A stretch of DNA of 64,000 nucleotides. It comes from JAPOUP01 sp026708635 (lineage in GTDB: Bacteria > Pseudomonadota > Alphaproteobacteria > Rhodobacterales > Rhodobacteraceae). Positions 27,378 through 35,481 of the stretch are shown here, one piece after another (position 1 is the first letter of the stretch; each line of letters starts with the position of its first letter). The DNA lies in contig OZ241336.1 in assembly GCA_965200115.1 (NCBI GenBank), forward strand, positions 1,860,001-1,924,000. The letters run 5' to 3'. The notes under the pieces were generated by a model. That model was not told where the DNA came from and did no database searches. It saw only the letters and a list, made by a program, of their open reading frames with translations. The position numbers were made by a program, and so were the translations under genes.

Positions 27378-27619
27378 TCAGGCCGGCAATCCGATCAGGA
27401 TACCGAGGAACGCGAAGCCCGCGCCCGGCGCGGCGACGGTCAGCACGATCTGGGCTATGCCGAAACCGACCGTCCAGCGCTGGTTGTCTTTCGCGTTTTT
27501 CGCCATGTCGGCCCGCAGCCGGTCAAGCGCGCCTTCGTTTCCGGCCTGCATCGTCTTCATGCGCTCCCCGGCACGGCGAGGCGCTCCGAAAGAGCGTGGA
27601 TGTCCGGCGCGTCGCCCAT
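27378..27619 (-). pseudogene. frameshifted paralogue of the small coiled-coil/membrane protein
   Basis: Starting at 27619 the frame reads MGDAPDIHALSERLAV and then shifts and stops, because one base is missing compared with the intact copy at 28054. The lost frame continues downstream as ERMKTMQAGNEGALDRLRAD and ends in a membrane span (IAQIVLTVAAPGAGFAFLGI). The -10 TAGGTT (27626-27631) six bases before the ATG is kept and the spacer is nearly that of the 11736 copy. The -35 has become CCACTC. Both coding and promoter decay indicate a dead copy. Confidence 0.7.
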
Positions 27620-27802
27620 CCCCCGAACCTAGGCGCTCCCGCCACCCCGAGTGGTGGGTCATGTTCCTTTATTGGGGGATTAACCCATGGTCGCGAGATA
27701 CACCCGGAACGAGACCGCGGCCGAAGCGCTGCGCCATGCCCTCGCGCCCGGAATAGCCGGCGCGGCCCGCGTTCAACGCGGACGATTGAGCAGCGCGGCG
27801 CG

Positions 27803-28054
27803 TCAGAACGCGGCGATGATGACGGCCACGGCGACGGCGATGCCGGCCAGAATCGCTCCCGTCTGCCACCAGCGCGCGGTCGCGTTTCGGTCAGCCGCGG
27901 TCGCGATCCGCTCCGAAAGCGCGGCGTCGCGATCCGCCATACGGCGCTCGAAACGCTCCAGCGCCTTCTCATACGTCGCCTGATGCGTGTTCATGCGTTC
28001 CTCCAGCACGGCGAGGCGCTCCGAAAGAGCGTGGATGTCCGGCGCGTCGCCCAT
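27803..28054 (-). CDS. small coiled-coil protein with C-terminal membrane anchor
   Basis: An 83-residue relative of the protein encoded at 11736. It starts MGDAPDIHALSERLAVLEER, continues as a charged coiled coil (KALERFERRMADRDAALSER) and ends with one membrane span (WWQTGAILAGIAVAVAVIIA). The ATG at 28054 is chosen because it matches the family start and promoter geometry; a frame from 28108 would start upstream of that promoter. The function is unknown; the topology suggests a cytoplasmic coil tethered to the membrane. Confidence 0.7.
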   Translation of the reverse strand: MGDAPDIHALSERLAVLEERMNTHQATYEKALERFERRMADRDAALSERIATAADRNATARWWQTGAILAGIAVAVAVIIAAF

Positions 28055-28060
28055 GCCCAA

Positions 28061-28089
28061 AGGATAGGGGTGCCGGACGGGCCGGTCAA
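28061..28089 (-). promoter_or_regulatory. promoter, apparently leaderless
   Basis: On the minus strand TTGACC (28084-28089), a 17-bp spacer and TATCCT (28061-28066) are followed by six bases and the ATG at 28054. Spacing and the -35 sequence are the same as before the paralogue at 11736, while the spacer sequence differs, which argues for selection on the arrangement. Confidence 0.6.
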
Positions 28090-28140
28090 GACGTGCCGTC
28101 CGGATCATGGCCGGGGTTTTGTGCGGAACCGAAAACTGGC

Positions 28141-28958
28141 CTACCGAACCCCATCAAACCACCCGTGTTCCGACAGGAGACCGTAAGCCAGACCAATTTG
28201 ACGGGGAGTTAATTTCTTCTTTCTCTCATCCCACGCATGGGTCGCGTTTATGGCCTGATCGGTATCATTCGCCCCTTCGTACCGGACCAGCCAATGCACG
28301 GTTGCGAGAAGCTCCATTCCCACCGGCGACTCGAAACCATCAACCAACTGGCTCACACGGTCAAACCTGGCCCGCGTCTCCCCGTGCCGATGAAGCAGTT
28401 GGTCGGCTTCCTCCACAGCGCCCGGCACAAGTTCAATTTGTTTGCCTGGGCTATCGCCTCCGTCCGCGTATCCCGAGATGAAATACCCTTCCATCGCGTT
28501 CAGAACATGCCGAAGGTTGTCGGCGTACGGACCATGGATATGCTTTCTGTAGTTGAGTCTGAGCGGCTCCCCCGCTTCCTGCATGAAATACATCAATTTC
28601 CGCAGCTCAATCAGGGTTACGTGCGGATCCAGCCCGCCAGCCAGATAACGGTTCATTAACGCGACAGGCGCCGCCCGACCGCGTGTCATCGCCGGCGGCC
28701 TGACGGTTCCGGCCATCGTTCGGGCGGACGGCGCCTCACTCGGTTCATAAACATGGACAGCCACGTCAACGGAACCAAGGGCCGCGACGATCCTGTCCCT
28801 CACGTCCGACCAGTTCAGCCCTCCCAAACCACCGCCCAGCGGCGGAATCGCGATGGAGTCGATGTCCCGTTCCTGGATCACGCGGCGAAGCGATGCCAGC
28901 CCCGACTCGATATCCTCAATCCGGCTATTTCCCCGCCAGTGGCGTTTCGTCGGAACTT
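28141..28958 (-). pseudogene. darG: DarG DNA ADP-ribosylglycohydrolase antitoxin, 5' end missing
   Basis: The readable frame enters from about 28958 with PTKRHWRGNSRIEDIESGL, then DSIAIPPLGGGLGGLNW: the second half of the DarG macro domain. The C-terminal DarT-neutralising region follows (ELRKLMYFMQEAGEPLRLNY, ELLATVHWLVRYEG). About 70-80 residues of the macro domain, including its N-terminal ligand loop, are missing because the sequence switches to the ligA relic. DarG removes ADP-ribose from thymidines and binds the toxin DarT. No darT is present. An internal start at 28881 could still yield the C-terminal domain, which in this family can neutralise DarT by binding. Confidence 0.8.
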
Positions 28959-29057
28959 TTTTGGGGCTGGCTCATGTTTGGCCTCATACGCACCCAAGGG
29001 GTAATGTATGATAGCATTCCTGCGGGGTTGATCTCGGGATGTTCGAAGGCCCGGGCC

Positions 29058-29300
29058 CGCGTCAAGAGGCTGTGCGAGACAGTGGATTTTGCTGGGCCGG
29101 ACCGCCTCTTTCCAAGCTTCGTTCAGATGCCCGTACTTTTCCATGTAGGCCTCGAGGTCGACTTTGAGGGCACAGCGATTTTCCGACTCGTTGAAAGAGC
29201 GGCATATGTTGTTGAGGTAACAGACCTTCATCGCCATCGTGCCGTCGAAGACGATGGCACCGGGGAAATGCCTGTGGCGATCAAAGCTGGGTGAAACCAT
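29058..29300 (-). pseudogene. ligA: ligA 5' remnant
   Basis: About 80 codons from 29300 read FPGAIVFDGTMAMKVCYLNN, then NESENRCALKVDLEAYMEKY. They align with the intact LigA at 35083 (IPGTIVFDADRGREGYQLNQ; KNRDEFNADEEAYLDRY). After about residue 70 the similarity ends and the DNA runs into the darG fragment. The middle part of this relic is copied at 12351-12458. It lies at the end of the lig gene cluster, so it may mark a lost second ligAB set. Confidence 0.7.
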
Positions 29301-29355
29301 CGAGTACCCCTAATTCCCTGAAGTTTGCGTGCGCCGAGTGATCCGGCCAGCCACG

Positions 29356-30240
29356 TCAAGCCCAGTAGAGGCGCATGGGATTGTCGACCAGAAGCTTCCG
29401 CTGCCGTTCGGCGGTCAGCGCGATGCGGGGAATGTAATCGACCAGCGCACCGTCGTCGGGCATGTGGGATTTCATGTTCGGATGCGGCCAGTCAGTGCCC
29501 CAGAGCACGCGATCCTCAAACCGATCCACGATAGCCCGACAGTAAGGCGCCACGTCATCATAGGGTGGTCCAGTGATCGTCAGCCGTTCCGGACAAGTGA
29601 CCTTGGTCCAGATATTCTCGTTCTCCGTCATGAGCCGGATGAATCGTTCGAAGTCCGCGTGATCCACGCCCTTCGTCACGTCGGGGCGCCCCATGTGGTC
29701 GACAACGACCGTGCCGGGGAGCTGCCTCAGAAAGGGCTCGAGCCCTTCCAGATCGGCCGCTTCAAAGTAGACGACGATGGACCAGCCGAATTGCTGGATC
29801 CTGTCGGCTATGCCGAGGAACGCGTCTTTCGGCGTCTCATCGACCAGGCGTTTGACGAAATTGAACCGGACGCCGCGCACCCCGGCCCGATGCATGTCCT
29901 CCAGTTCGCCAACGGAAATACCGGCGCCCACGCTGGCCACGCCGCGAGCCAATTCCCCGGCCGCCTGACAGGCGTCAACCATCGCGCTGTTGTCCTTGCC
30001 GTGGCAGGTGGCCTGCACGATCACGTTTCGCGAAAACCCGAGGTGATCGCGAAGCGCGAACAGCTTGTCCCTGCCCGCATTGCAGGGCGTGTATTTGCGT
30101 TCGGGCGCGTACGGAAACTCGGGCGATGGGCCAAAGACATGGCAATGCGCGTCGACGGCGCCTTCCGGCAACCTGAAGTCGGGTGTTTTGGGGCTGGGAT
30201 GAAAGACGAGCCAATCGGCATCCATTTTCTGTTCGATCAC
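29356..30240 (-). CDS. ligI: 2-pyrone-4,6-dicarboxylate hydrolase
   Basis: A 294-residue amidohydrolase-superfamily enzyme closely like Sphingobium LigI. It contains the HxH motif in GAVDAHCHVFGPSPEFPYAP near residue 30, then ALRDHLGFSRNVIVQATCHG, VVDHMGRPDV and the terminal Asp in LWGTDWPHPNM. It opens the lactone 2-pyrone-4,6-dicarboxylate to 4-oxalomesaconate in protocatechuate 4,5-cleavage. It is the last gene of the minus-strand operon and overlaps ligU by 4 bp. LigI enzymes differ from most relatives in not needing a metal for activity. Confidence 0.93.
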   Translation of the reverse strand: MIEQKMDADWLVFHPSPKTPDFRLPEGAVDAHCHVFGPSPEFPYAPERKYTPCNAGRDKLFALRDHLGFSRNVIVQATCHGKDNSAMVDACQAAGELARGVASVGAGISVGELEDMHRAGVRGVRFNFVKRLVDETPKDAFLGIADRIQQFGWSIVVYFEAADLEGLEPFLRQLPGTVVVDHMGRPDVTKGVDHADFERFIRLMTENENIWTKVTCPERLTITGPPYDDVAPYCRAIVDRFEDRVLWGTDWPHPNMKSHMPDDGALVDYIPRIALTAERQRKLLVDNPMRLYWA

Positions 30241-31292
30241 ACGAATGTCTCCCCATCCATCAACTTACGCGCGGTCCGCAGGATCGCGGCCTCGGCGACG
30301 GCCCCGTCCGCATCCAATGTCGCGACAACCGTCATTTCGCCCGTCGGGTGCTCCACGGACAGGGCCCGCTCCGTCCCTTCGCCACGACTGGCGAGATCGT
30401 AAGCCAGTGATCCCGGCGTCAGGCAGGCCGTGGCCACGCTGACGGCTCCAAGCACGCCGATTGTCTTGTGGCACCGATGGGGAATGAAGGTCCGCGTGCC
30501 GATCGCGCCGCCGTTCCTTGCGGCGCTAACCATTGTCATCTTGGGTACCGACTTTTCGGTAACGTCACCGAGGTTCATCAGAGGTCCGCAGGCGAGCCGG
30601 ATCGTTTCGAGTTTCGCGCGCAGCGCAGTATCGGAGTCGAGGGCTTCGGGGGTCTCGTCGCCGGCAATTCCCATGTCGCTGGCCCGCACGATGACGCAGG
30701 GCATACCGTTGTCGATCATGGTCAGCTCGACCCCCTCAATGACGTCCATCGCATTCCCGGTCGGCAACAGGGCACCGCATGACGATCCGGCAGTATCTTT
30801 GAAAGTCAGCGGAATCGCCGCCGCACCGCCGGGCACACCGTCGATCCGCGCATCCCCCCTGTAAGAGACCTTGCCACCCGGCGTGTTCACGCGCGCCAAC
30901 GCCACCTGACCGGTGTTTTCCATGTAAATGGCAACCGGGGTTATACCGTCCCGCGCGGAGACGAGACCGCGCTCGACCGCAAAAGCCCCGACCCCGGCAA
31001 GGATATTGCCGCAGTTTTGCGCATCGGTCACAACGGATTTGTCCACGAACACCTGCAGGAACAAATAATCCACATCGATGCCGTCCCGGTCGGAACCACC
31101 GACCACCGCCACTTTGGATGTCAAAGGGTCCCCGCCTCCCATCCCGTCGATCTGGCGCGGGTCCGGTGAGCCCATGGCCCGCAGCAAGATCGCGTCACGG
31201 GCCGCGACGTCTCCGGGTAAGTCCTCGGCCAGAAAGTATCCGCCCTTGGATGTGCCGCCGCGCATCCACATGCAGCGGATGCCGTCAGACAT
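30237..31292 (-). CDS. ligU: 4-oxalomesaconate tautomerase
   Basis: A 351-residue PrpF/GalD-family protein. It starts MSDGIRCMWMRGGTSKGGYF, the typical opening of the family, and has QNCGNILAGVGAFA near residue 93 and GSSCGALLPTGNAMD near 187, where the active-site cysteines and Gly-rich turns lie. It interconverts the keto and enol forms of 4-oxalomesaconate so that the hydratase can act. It overlaps ligI and the aldolase gene, confirming one operon. Equivalent to galD of gallate degradation in Pseudomonas. Confidence 0.88.
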   Translation of the reverse strand: MSDGIRCMWMRGGTSKGGYFLAEDLPGDVAARDAILLRAMGSPDPRQIDGMGGGDPLTSKVAVVGGSDRDGIDVDYLFLQVFVDKSVVTDAQNCGNILAGVGAFAVERGLVSARDGITPVAIYMENTGQVALARVNTPGGKVSYRGDARIDGVPGGAAAIPLTFKDTAGSSCGALLPTGNAMDVIEGVELTMIDNGMPCVIVRASDMGIAGDETPEALDSDTALRAKLETIRLACGPLMNLGDVTEKSVPKMTMVSAARNGGAIGTRTFIPHRCHKTIGVLGAVSVATACLTPGSLAYDLASRGEGTERALSVEHPTGEMTVVATLDADGAVAEAAILRTARKLMDGETFV

Positions 31293-31977
31293 ATTTCAGG
31301 CCCTTCTCCGCCAGGGGTTCCCGAAAGCCGTACATATCCAGCCCCAATACGCCGGAGGCCAGTTTCGCGCGCTTCTCGGCTTCGTTCGCCTCGCGCGCCC
31401 GGGCTTTCTCAAGGACGGCGGCCGCCTCGTCGCGGCGCACCACGACGACGCCATCATCATCGGCCACGATCACGTCGCCCGCGTTCACAAGCTGCCGCGC
31501 GCATACAACCGGAATATTCACCGATCCCAGGGTCGCCTTGATCGTTCCGGTCGAGCAGATCGCTTTCGACCAGACGGGAAAACCCATCTCGGTCAGGTCG
31601 CGCACATCGCGGGTGCCGGCGTCAATCACCAATCCGCGCGCCCCTTGCGCCCTGAAGGACGTCGCGAGCAGGTCGCCGAAATAGCCGGCGTCAGAGGGAG
31701 CCGTCACTCCGGCCACCACGATATCACCTCCGGTTATCTGCTCCGCCGCGACATGCAGCATCCAATTGTCACACGGCGGCATCAGCACGGTGATGGCGGA
31801 CCCCGCCACCCGGGCGCCGCTGAAGATTGGACGGATGTAACTGGCCAGCAGCCCCTTTCGTCCCTGCGCCTCGTGGACGGTCGACACCCCGCACCGCGAG
31901 AGACCGTCGATAACGGATTGATCCGCGCGCTCGATTCTCTGGACGACAACGCCCGCGGCGCCAGCTTGATGGGTCAT
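31285..31977 (-). CDS. ligK: 4-carboxy-4-hydroxy-2-oxoadipate aldolase
   Basis: A 230-residue RraA-family class II aldolase. The family block is AGYFGDLLATSFRAQGARGLVIDAGTRDVRDL, holding the Gly-Asp-x-x, Arg and Asp residues that bind pyruvate enolate and the divalent metal. The C-terminal helix AKLASGVLGLDMYGFRE matches LigK/GalC enzymes. It splits 4-carboxy-4-hydroxy-2-oxoadipate to pyruvate and oxaloacetate, the last step of the pathway. It overlaps genes on both sides by a few bases. Also known as galC. Confidence 0.9.
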   Translation of the reverse strand: MTHQAGAAGVVVQRIERADQSVIDGLSRCGVSTVHEAQGRKGLLASYIRPIFSGARVAGSAITVLMPPCDNWMLHVAAEQITGGDIVVAGVTAPSDAGYFGDLLATSFRAQGARGLVIDAGTRDVRDLTEMGFPVWSKAICSTGTIKATLGSVNIPVVCARQLVNAGDVIVADDDGVVVVRRDEAAAVLEKARAREANEAEKRAKLASGVLGLDMYGFREPLAEKGLKYV

Positions 31978-32711
31978 TCGAGTTCATCCACTGTCCGGGG
32001 AAAGACCGTCTGGAAACCTTCCGCGTATTTCGCCGCCCGTCCGCCGGCCTGTCCGCCGGAATTTCGCCGGAAATGATTGGCGCGGTTCTCGGCGACGTTC
32101 CTGTAGAAGTTCCAGAGATGCTCCTGCCCCCGCATGCACTGGATCGCCGCCCATTTCCTGTCCCAGACATCCGTGATGTCGAGAAACACGCTTGGCTTCC
32201 ACTCCATTTGTTCGGTCTGGTGCGGCTCGAACAGGTAAAGCTGTGGAGCGCCCAGTACCTTCTGGCCCGGATTGTGGCCCCAGGCCTGCGCGATCATCCG
32301 GCATTGCAGGGCAAACCGCGTCGTTTCCATGTGATCGGTGTTGTAGGGGTCCCATTTTGAATGGGACATCATGAACTTCGGTTGTACCTCGCGGATCACG
32401 TCGACCATGCGGTCCCGTGTCTCGCGGCCCAGGTCCAGCGGGTAATCGCCCGCGTCGAAGAAACGGATATCGTTGACACCCAAAGCGGCGGCGGCGCGTT
32501 CGGCCTCGGTTCTGCGCGCGGCCTTGACTTTCTCGAGGGTCATGCCCTCCCGCTTCCATAGCTTCGCGCTCTCGCCCCGCTCGCCATAGGACAGGCAGAC
32601 GACCGTGACATCGTATCCCTTGTCTTGATGCAGTGCGATGGCCCCGCCGGCGCGCCAGACGAAGTCAGCGGAGTGCGCGCTGATGACAAGCGCGGTTTTT
32701 TTGTCGGACAT
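31974..32711 (-). CDS. galB: 4-oxalomesaconate hydratase, GalB (PIG-L) type
   Basis: A 245-residue PIG-L-fold protein. The zinc motif HxxD appears as SAHSADF (His13, Asp16), with the distal His in YNTDHMETTRFA. In Pseudomonas putida, GalB of this fold is a hydratase that adds water to 4-oxalomesaconate, replacing the amidohydrolase-type LigJ of sphingomonads. It is the first gene of the operon galB-ligK-ligU-ligI. Between it and the divergent regulator lies a 113-bp promoter region. A general deacetylase is the alternative, but the neighbours make the hydratase very likely. Confidence 0.87.
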   Translation of the reverse strand: MSDKKTALVISAHSADFVWRAGGAIALHQDKGYDVTVVCLSYGERGESAKLWKREGMTLEKVKAARRTEAERAAAALGVNDIRFFDAGDYPLDLGRETRDRMVDVIREVQPKFMMSHSKWDPYNTDHMETTRFALQCRMIAQAWGHNPGQKVLGAPQLYLFEPHQTEQMEWKPSVFLDITDVWDRKWAAIQCMRGQEHLWNFYRNVAENRANHFRRNSGGQAGGRAAKYAEGFQTVFPRTVDELE

Positions 32712-32824
32712 GGGCAGGCCCCTTGTTTCTGATGCGGTCAGCTCCGTCTGACCTTACGTGACCATATGGGAAAATACCTATTTCGAATTGAGACATATGA
32801 ATTAAAAAAAGGTATAGACTCCCC
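32712..32824. promoter_or_regulatory. divergent galB / LysR promoter region
   Basis: AT-rich near the regulator. It contains a wide inverted repeat ATACCT (32774-32779) and AGGTAT (32810-32815), with a TTCGAA palindrome (32781-32786) inside and two CATATG hexamers (32763 and 32794). These are plausible sites for the tandem-HTH LysR regulator. The site assignment is inference. Confidence 0.45.
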
Positions 32825-34039
32825 ATGCAGGTGGACTTTCCCAACATTCGACATATGCGCGTCTTTCTGGAAACGGCGCGGACAGGGTCCGTGTCCGTTG
32901 CCGCACAGAGGTGTCACCTGTCCCAGCCAGCGGCAACGCAGGCCCTCAGTCGGCTTGAGGCCGCGATTGGAACACAGCTTCTGATCAGGAAGCGTCGGCA
33001 GGCCGTCCTGACGGTTTGCGGGGCGGCATTCGCCTATCGTGCGCGACGGGCCCTGGAGAACTTGCGCACCGCCGCGCGAGCGGCGCTACGGGAAGCGGGA
33101 GAAAAGCCAGGCCGCGGCGGCACCTTCGATCTAAAGATCACGGCGGCGCAGCTGCGCGGTTTGACCGCAATAGCGGATACGGGCAGTTTCACCATCGCCG
33201 CGAGGGAGCTTGGCGTCTCCCAGCCCACCGTACACAGATCCGCCAGGAACCTTGAGGCGCTCAGCGGAGTGCCATTCTTCACGGCCCATCATTCTGGCGT
33301 TCGCCTCACGCCCGCCGCGGAAACCTTCGCGACGGGGGCCAAGCTCGCGCAGGGGGAAATTCGGCTTGGCCTCGAGGAAATCAGTCGGGAACTTGGGGAG
33401 GAGAAAGCGACCTTTGTTCTGGGTAGCCTGCCCCTTGCCCGCACGTCAATCGTCCCGAAGGCGATCCACAAAATGGTCACGCGCTTTCCGGGGATACAGA
33501 TACGCGTTGTCGAAGGGCGCTATAGCGAGCTCCTGAGGTCCCTTCGCGACGGCGATCTGGATTGCCTGATCGGCGCGCTTCGACATCCCGACCCCGTCGA
33601 GGACATCCGGCAGGAAAGGCTGTTTGACGACGCGCTCGCGATCGTCGCGCACCCCCACCATCCTCTGGCCGGTCGTGAAAATCTGACTCTGTCGGACACA
33701 TTGCGCTATCCGTGGATCGCGCCCCCAAAGACCACGCCCGCCGGCCAATACCTATTCGAGACGTTGAAAATCCATCGGATGCCGGAAACGCCCGTGCGTG
33801 TGGTCGCGTCTTCCCTGGCCATTTTGCGCGGAGTCCTGTCGGAGGGAGACTACGTGTCGATCGTCTCGCGCCACCAGATCAGCGTGGACGAAGGGTTGGG
33901 CGCCATTACGGTCCTGAACGTGGAGTTGGCAGGGCATATCCGCGACATTGGTTTAACCTATCGTTCCCACTGGAAACCAACCGAGACGCAAGCGTGTTTT
34001 ATCGAGTATCTGCGCGAATTCAGCCGGGTTTCGCGCTGA
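32825..34039 (+). CDS. LysR-family regulator with two tandem helix-turn-helix domains
   Basis: A 404-residue protein, about 100 longer than a normal LysR regulator. The excess is a second DNA-binding domain: residues about 10-70 (FLETARTGSVSVAAQRCHLS) and about 107-167 (LTAIADTGSFTIAARELGVS) are both LysR-type HTH units with the SQPA/SQPT recognition start. A single effector domain fills residues about 190-400. It diverges from the galB operon and precedes ligABC, so it most likely controls the protocatechuate genes. LysR proteins work as tetramers; two HTH units per chain would alter DNA contacts. No frameshift is seen, so the doubling is real. Confidence 0.88.
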   Translation: MQVDFPNIRHMRVFLETARTGSVSVAAQRCHLSQPAATQALSRLEAAIGTQLLIRKRRQAVLTVCGAAFAYRARRALENLRTAARAALREAGEKPGRGGTFDLKITAAQLRGLTAIADTGSFTIAARELGVSQPTVHRSARNLEALSGVPFFTAHHSGVRLTPAAETFATGAKLAQGEIRLGLEEISRELGEEKATFVLGSLPLARTSIVPKAIHKMVTRFPGIQIRVVEGRYSELLRSLRDGDLDCLIGALRHPDPVEDIRQERLFDDALAIVAHPHHPLAGRENLTLSDTLRYPWIAPPKTTPAGQYLFETLKIHRMPETPVRVVASSLAILRGVLSEGDYVSIVSRHQISVDEGLGAITVLNVELAGHIRDIGLTYRSHWKPTETQACFIEYLREFSRVSR

Positions 34040-34145
34040 ACCAGCGATGCTGGAACGCCTATCAATAGCTTTTTCCAATGCAGCTTCGCAGATTTGAATT
34101 GGCGGGGCCGGCCGAGCGAGTGGTAGACAGAATGCGACCTCAGGA

Positions 34146-35060
34146 TTGGCCCGACCGTTGGAAAACGCCAGAAAGACCATCTCCTTTATCGGCTTTGGGG
34201 AGGCCGGACAGGCCTTTGCATCGGGTTTTTCCGAGGAAGCGCCCGTCGTCGAGATGCGTGCCTTCGACATCAAGACCGACGGGCCGGACGCCGCCCAAAA
34301 ACGCGAGGACTACCGAAGGCACGCCGTCACGGGAACCAATACCTGCGCCGATGTTTGCGGGAAAACGGACGCGATCTTCTCCCTGGTGACCGCCGAGCAG
34401 GCCGGAGCCGCGGCTGAAGCCGCGGCGCGGACCGCGCTTGACGACGTATTTTACCTCGACTGCAACTCCTGTGCCCCGCACACGAAGCGTTGCGTGGCGG
34501 CGCGGATCGAAGCCGCGGGAGGCCGCTATGTGGACGTCGCCGTAATGACGCCGGTTCACCCGAAGCGGCACAGGTCCCCTTGCCTGCTGGCCGGTCCGCA
34601 CGCCGAAGCCGCCCACGAGATGATGGTTGGCCTTGGTATGGACGTGCGGATCGCCGGAGACGGTGTCGGCGCGGCCTCGGCACACAAGATGATCCGCTCG
34701 GTCATGATCAAGGGACTGGAGGGATTGACGCTCGAGTGCTTTCTCGCCGCCCGAAAATACGGGATAGTCGATGAAATCATGACCTCTCTCGACAACAGTT
34801 TTCCCGGGTTCGGCTGGCCTGAAAGAGCGCCCTACATGATGGAGCGGGCGATCACCCATGGAACACGGCGGGCGGCCGAGATGCGCGAGGTCGAAAAGAC
34901 CTTGGGTGACATCGGGATCGACCCTCACATGACCGCCGGGACCGTCGCCCGTCAAAGCCAGGTCGGGGCCCTCGGACTGAACGCCGGGGAGATCGGGGCC
35001 GGGGAGATCACCGCTCTTTCCGACGCCATCCTGGGCCGGCTGAAGGTGGAAAAACCGTGA
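34146..35060 (+). CDS. NAD(P)-dependent oxidoreductase, 6-phosphogluconate dehydrogenase-like (DUF1932)
   Basis: About 300 residues. The N-terminal Rossmann motif is KTISFIGFGEAGQAFASGF. A central beta-hydroxyacid-dehydrogenase-like region (YLDCNSCAPHTKR, then GGRYVDVAVMTP) is followed by a helical C-terminal DUF1932 domain (KMIRSVMIKGLEGLTLECFL). The start is uncertain: TTG at 34146 or TTG at 34158; no ATG precedes the Rossmann strand. Homologues often sit in protocatechuate/gallate gene groups, but the reaction is not assigned. It precedes ligA by 22 bp and is probably in the same transcript. Confidence 0.75.
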   Translation: MARPLENARKTISFIGFGEAGQAFASGFSEEAPVVEMRAFDIKTDGPDAAQKREDYRRHAVTGTNTCADVCGKTDAIFSLVTAEQAGAAAEAAARTALDDVFYLDCNSCAPHTKRCVAARIEAAGGRYVDVAVMTPVHPKRHRSPCLLAGPHAEAAHEMMVGLGMDVRIAGDGVGAASAHKMIRSVMIKGLEGLTLECFLAARKYGIVDEIMTSLDNSFPGFGWPERAPYMMERAITHGTRRAAEMREVEKTLGDIGIDPHMTAGTVARQSQVGALGLNAGEIGAGEITALSDAILGRLKVEKP

Positions 35061-35082
35061 AAACCGGAGAGGACCGTACGCG

Positions 35083-35481
35083 ATGAAGAAGGATTACGAA
35101 GACATACCCGGAACCATCGTCTTTGATGCGGATCGGGGCCGCGAGGGGTACCAGTTGAACCAGTTTTGCATTTCCCTGCGTCTTCAAAAGAACCGCGATG
35201 AGTTCAACGCGGACGAGGAAGCCTATCTCGACCGGTATCGGATGACGCCGGAGCAGCGTCAGGCGGTGCGGGATCGGGACTGGAACGGCCTACTCGCCCT
35301 CGGCGGCAACATTTACTACACGAGCAAGCTTGCCGCCAATGACGGCATCAATTTCCAGAACCTGGCGGGGCTCATGACCGGTATGGGCGTTGAGGCCTAT
35401 CGGGAGATGATGCTGAACGGGGGCCGCCCGCCCGAGGGCAACCGGTATCAGTACGAATGGGATGGGAAAGGAGAGGGGTGA
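35083..35481 (+). CDS. ligA: protocatechuate 4,5-dioxygenase alpha subunit
   Basis: A 132-residue small subunit. It has the characteristic IPGTIVFDADRGREGYQLNQ opening, MTPEQRQAVRDRDWNGLLAL in the middle and GGNIYYTSKLAANDG afterwards. LigA forms the lid of the LigAB active site that opens protocatechuate between carbons 4 and 5. Its stop codon shares one base with the ligB start (TGATG at 35479-35483), showing translational coupling. RBS GAGAGGA lies upstream. Confidence 0.92.
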   Translation: MKKDYEDIPGTIVFDADRGREGYQLNQFCISLRLQKNRDEFNADEEAYLDRYRMTPEQRQAVRDRDWNGLLALGGNIYYTSKLAANDGINFQNLAGLMTGMGVEAYREMMLNGGRPPEGNRYQYEWDGKGEG

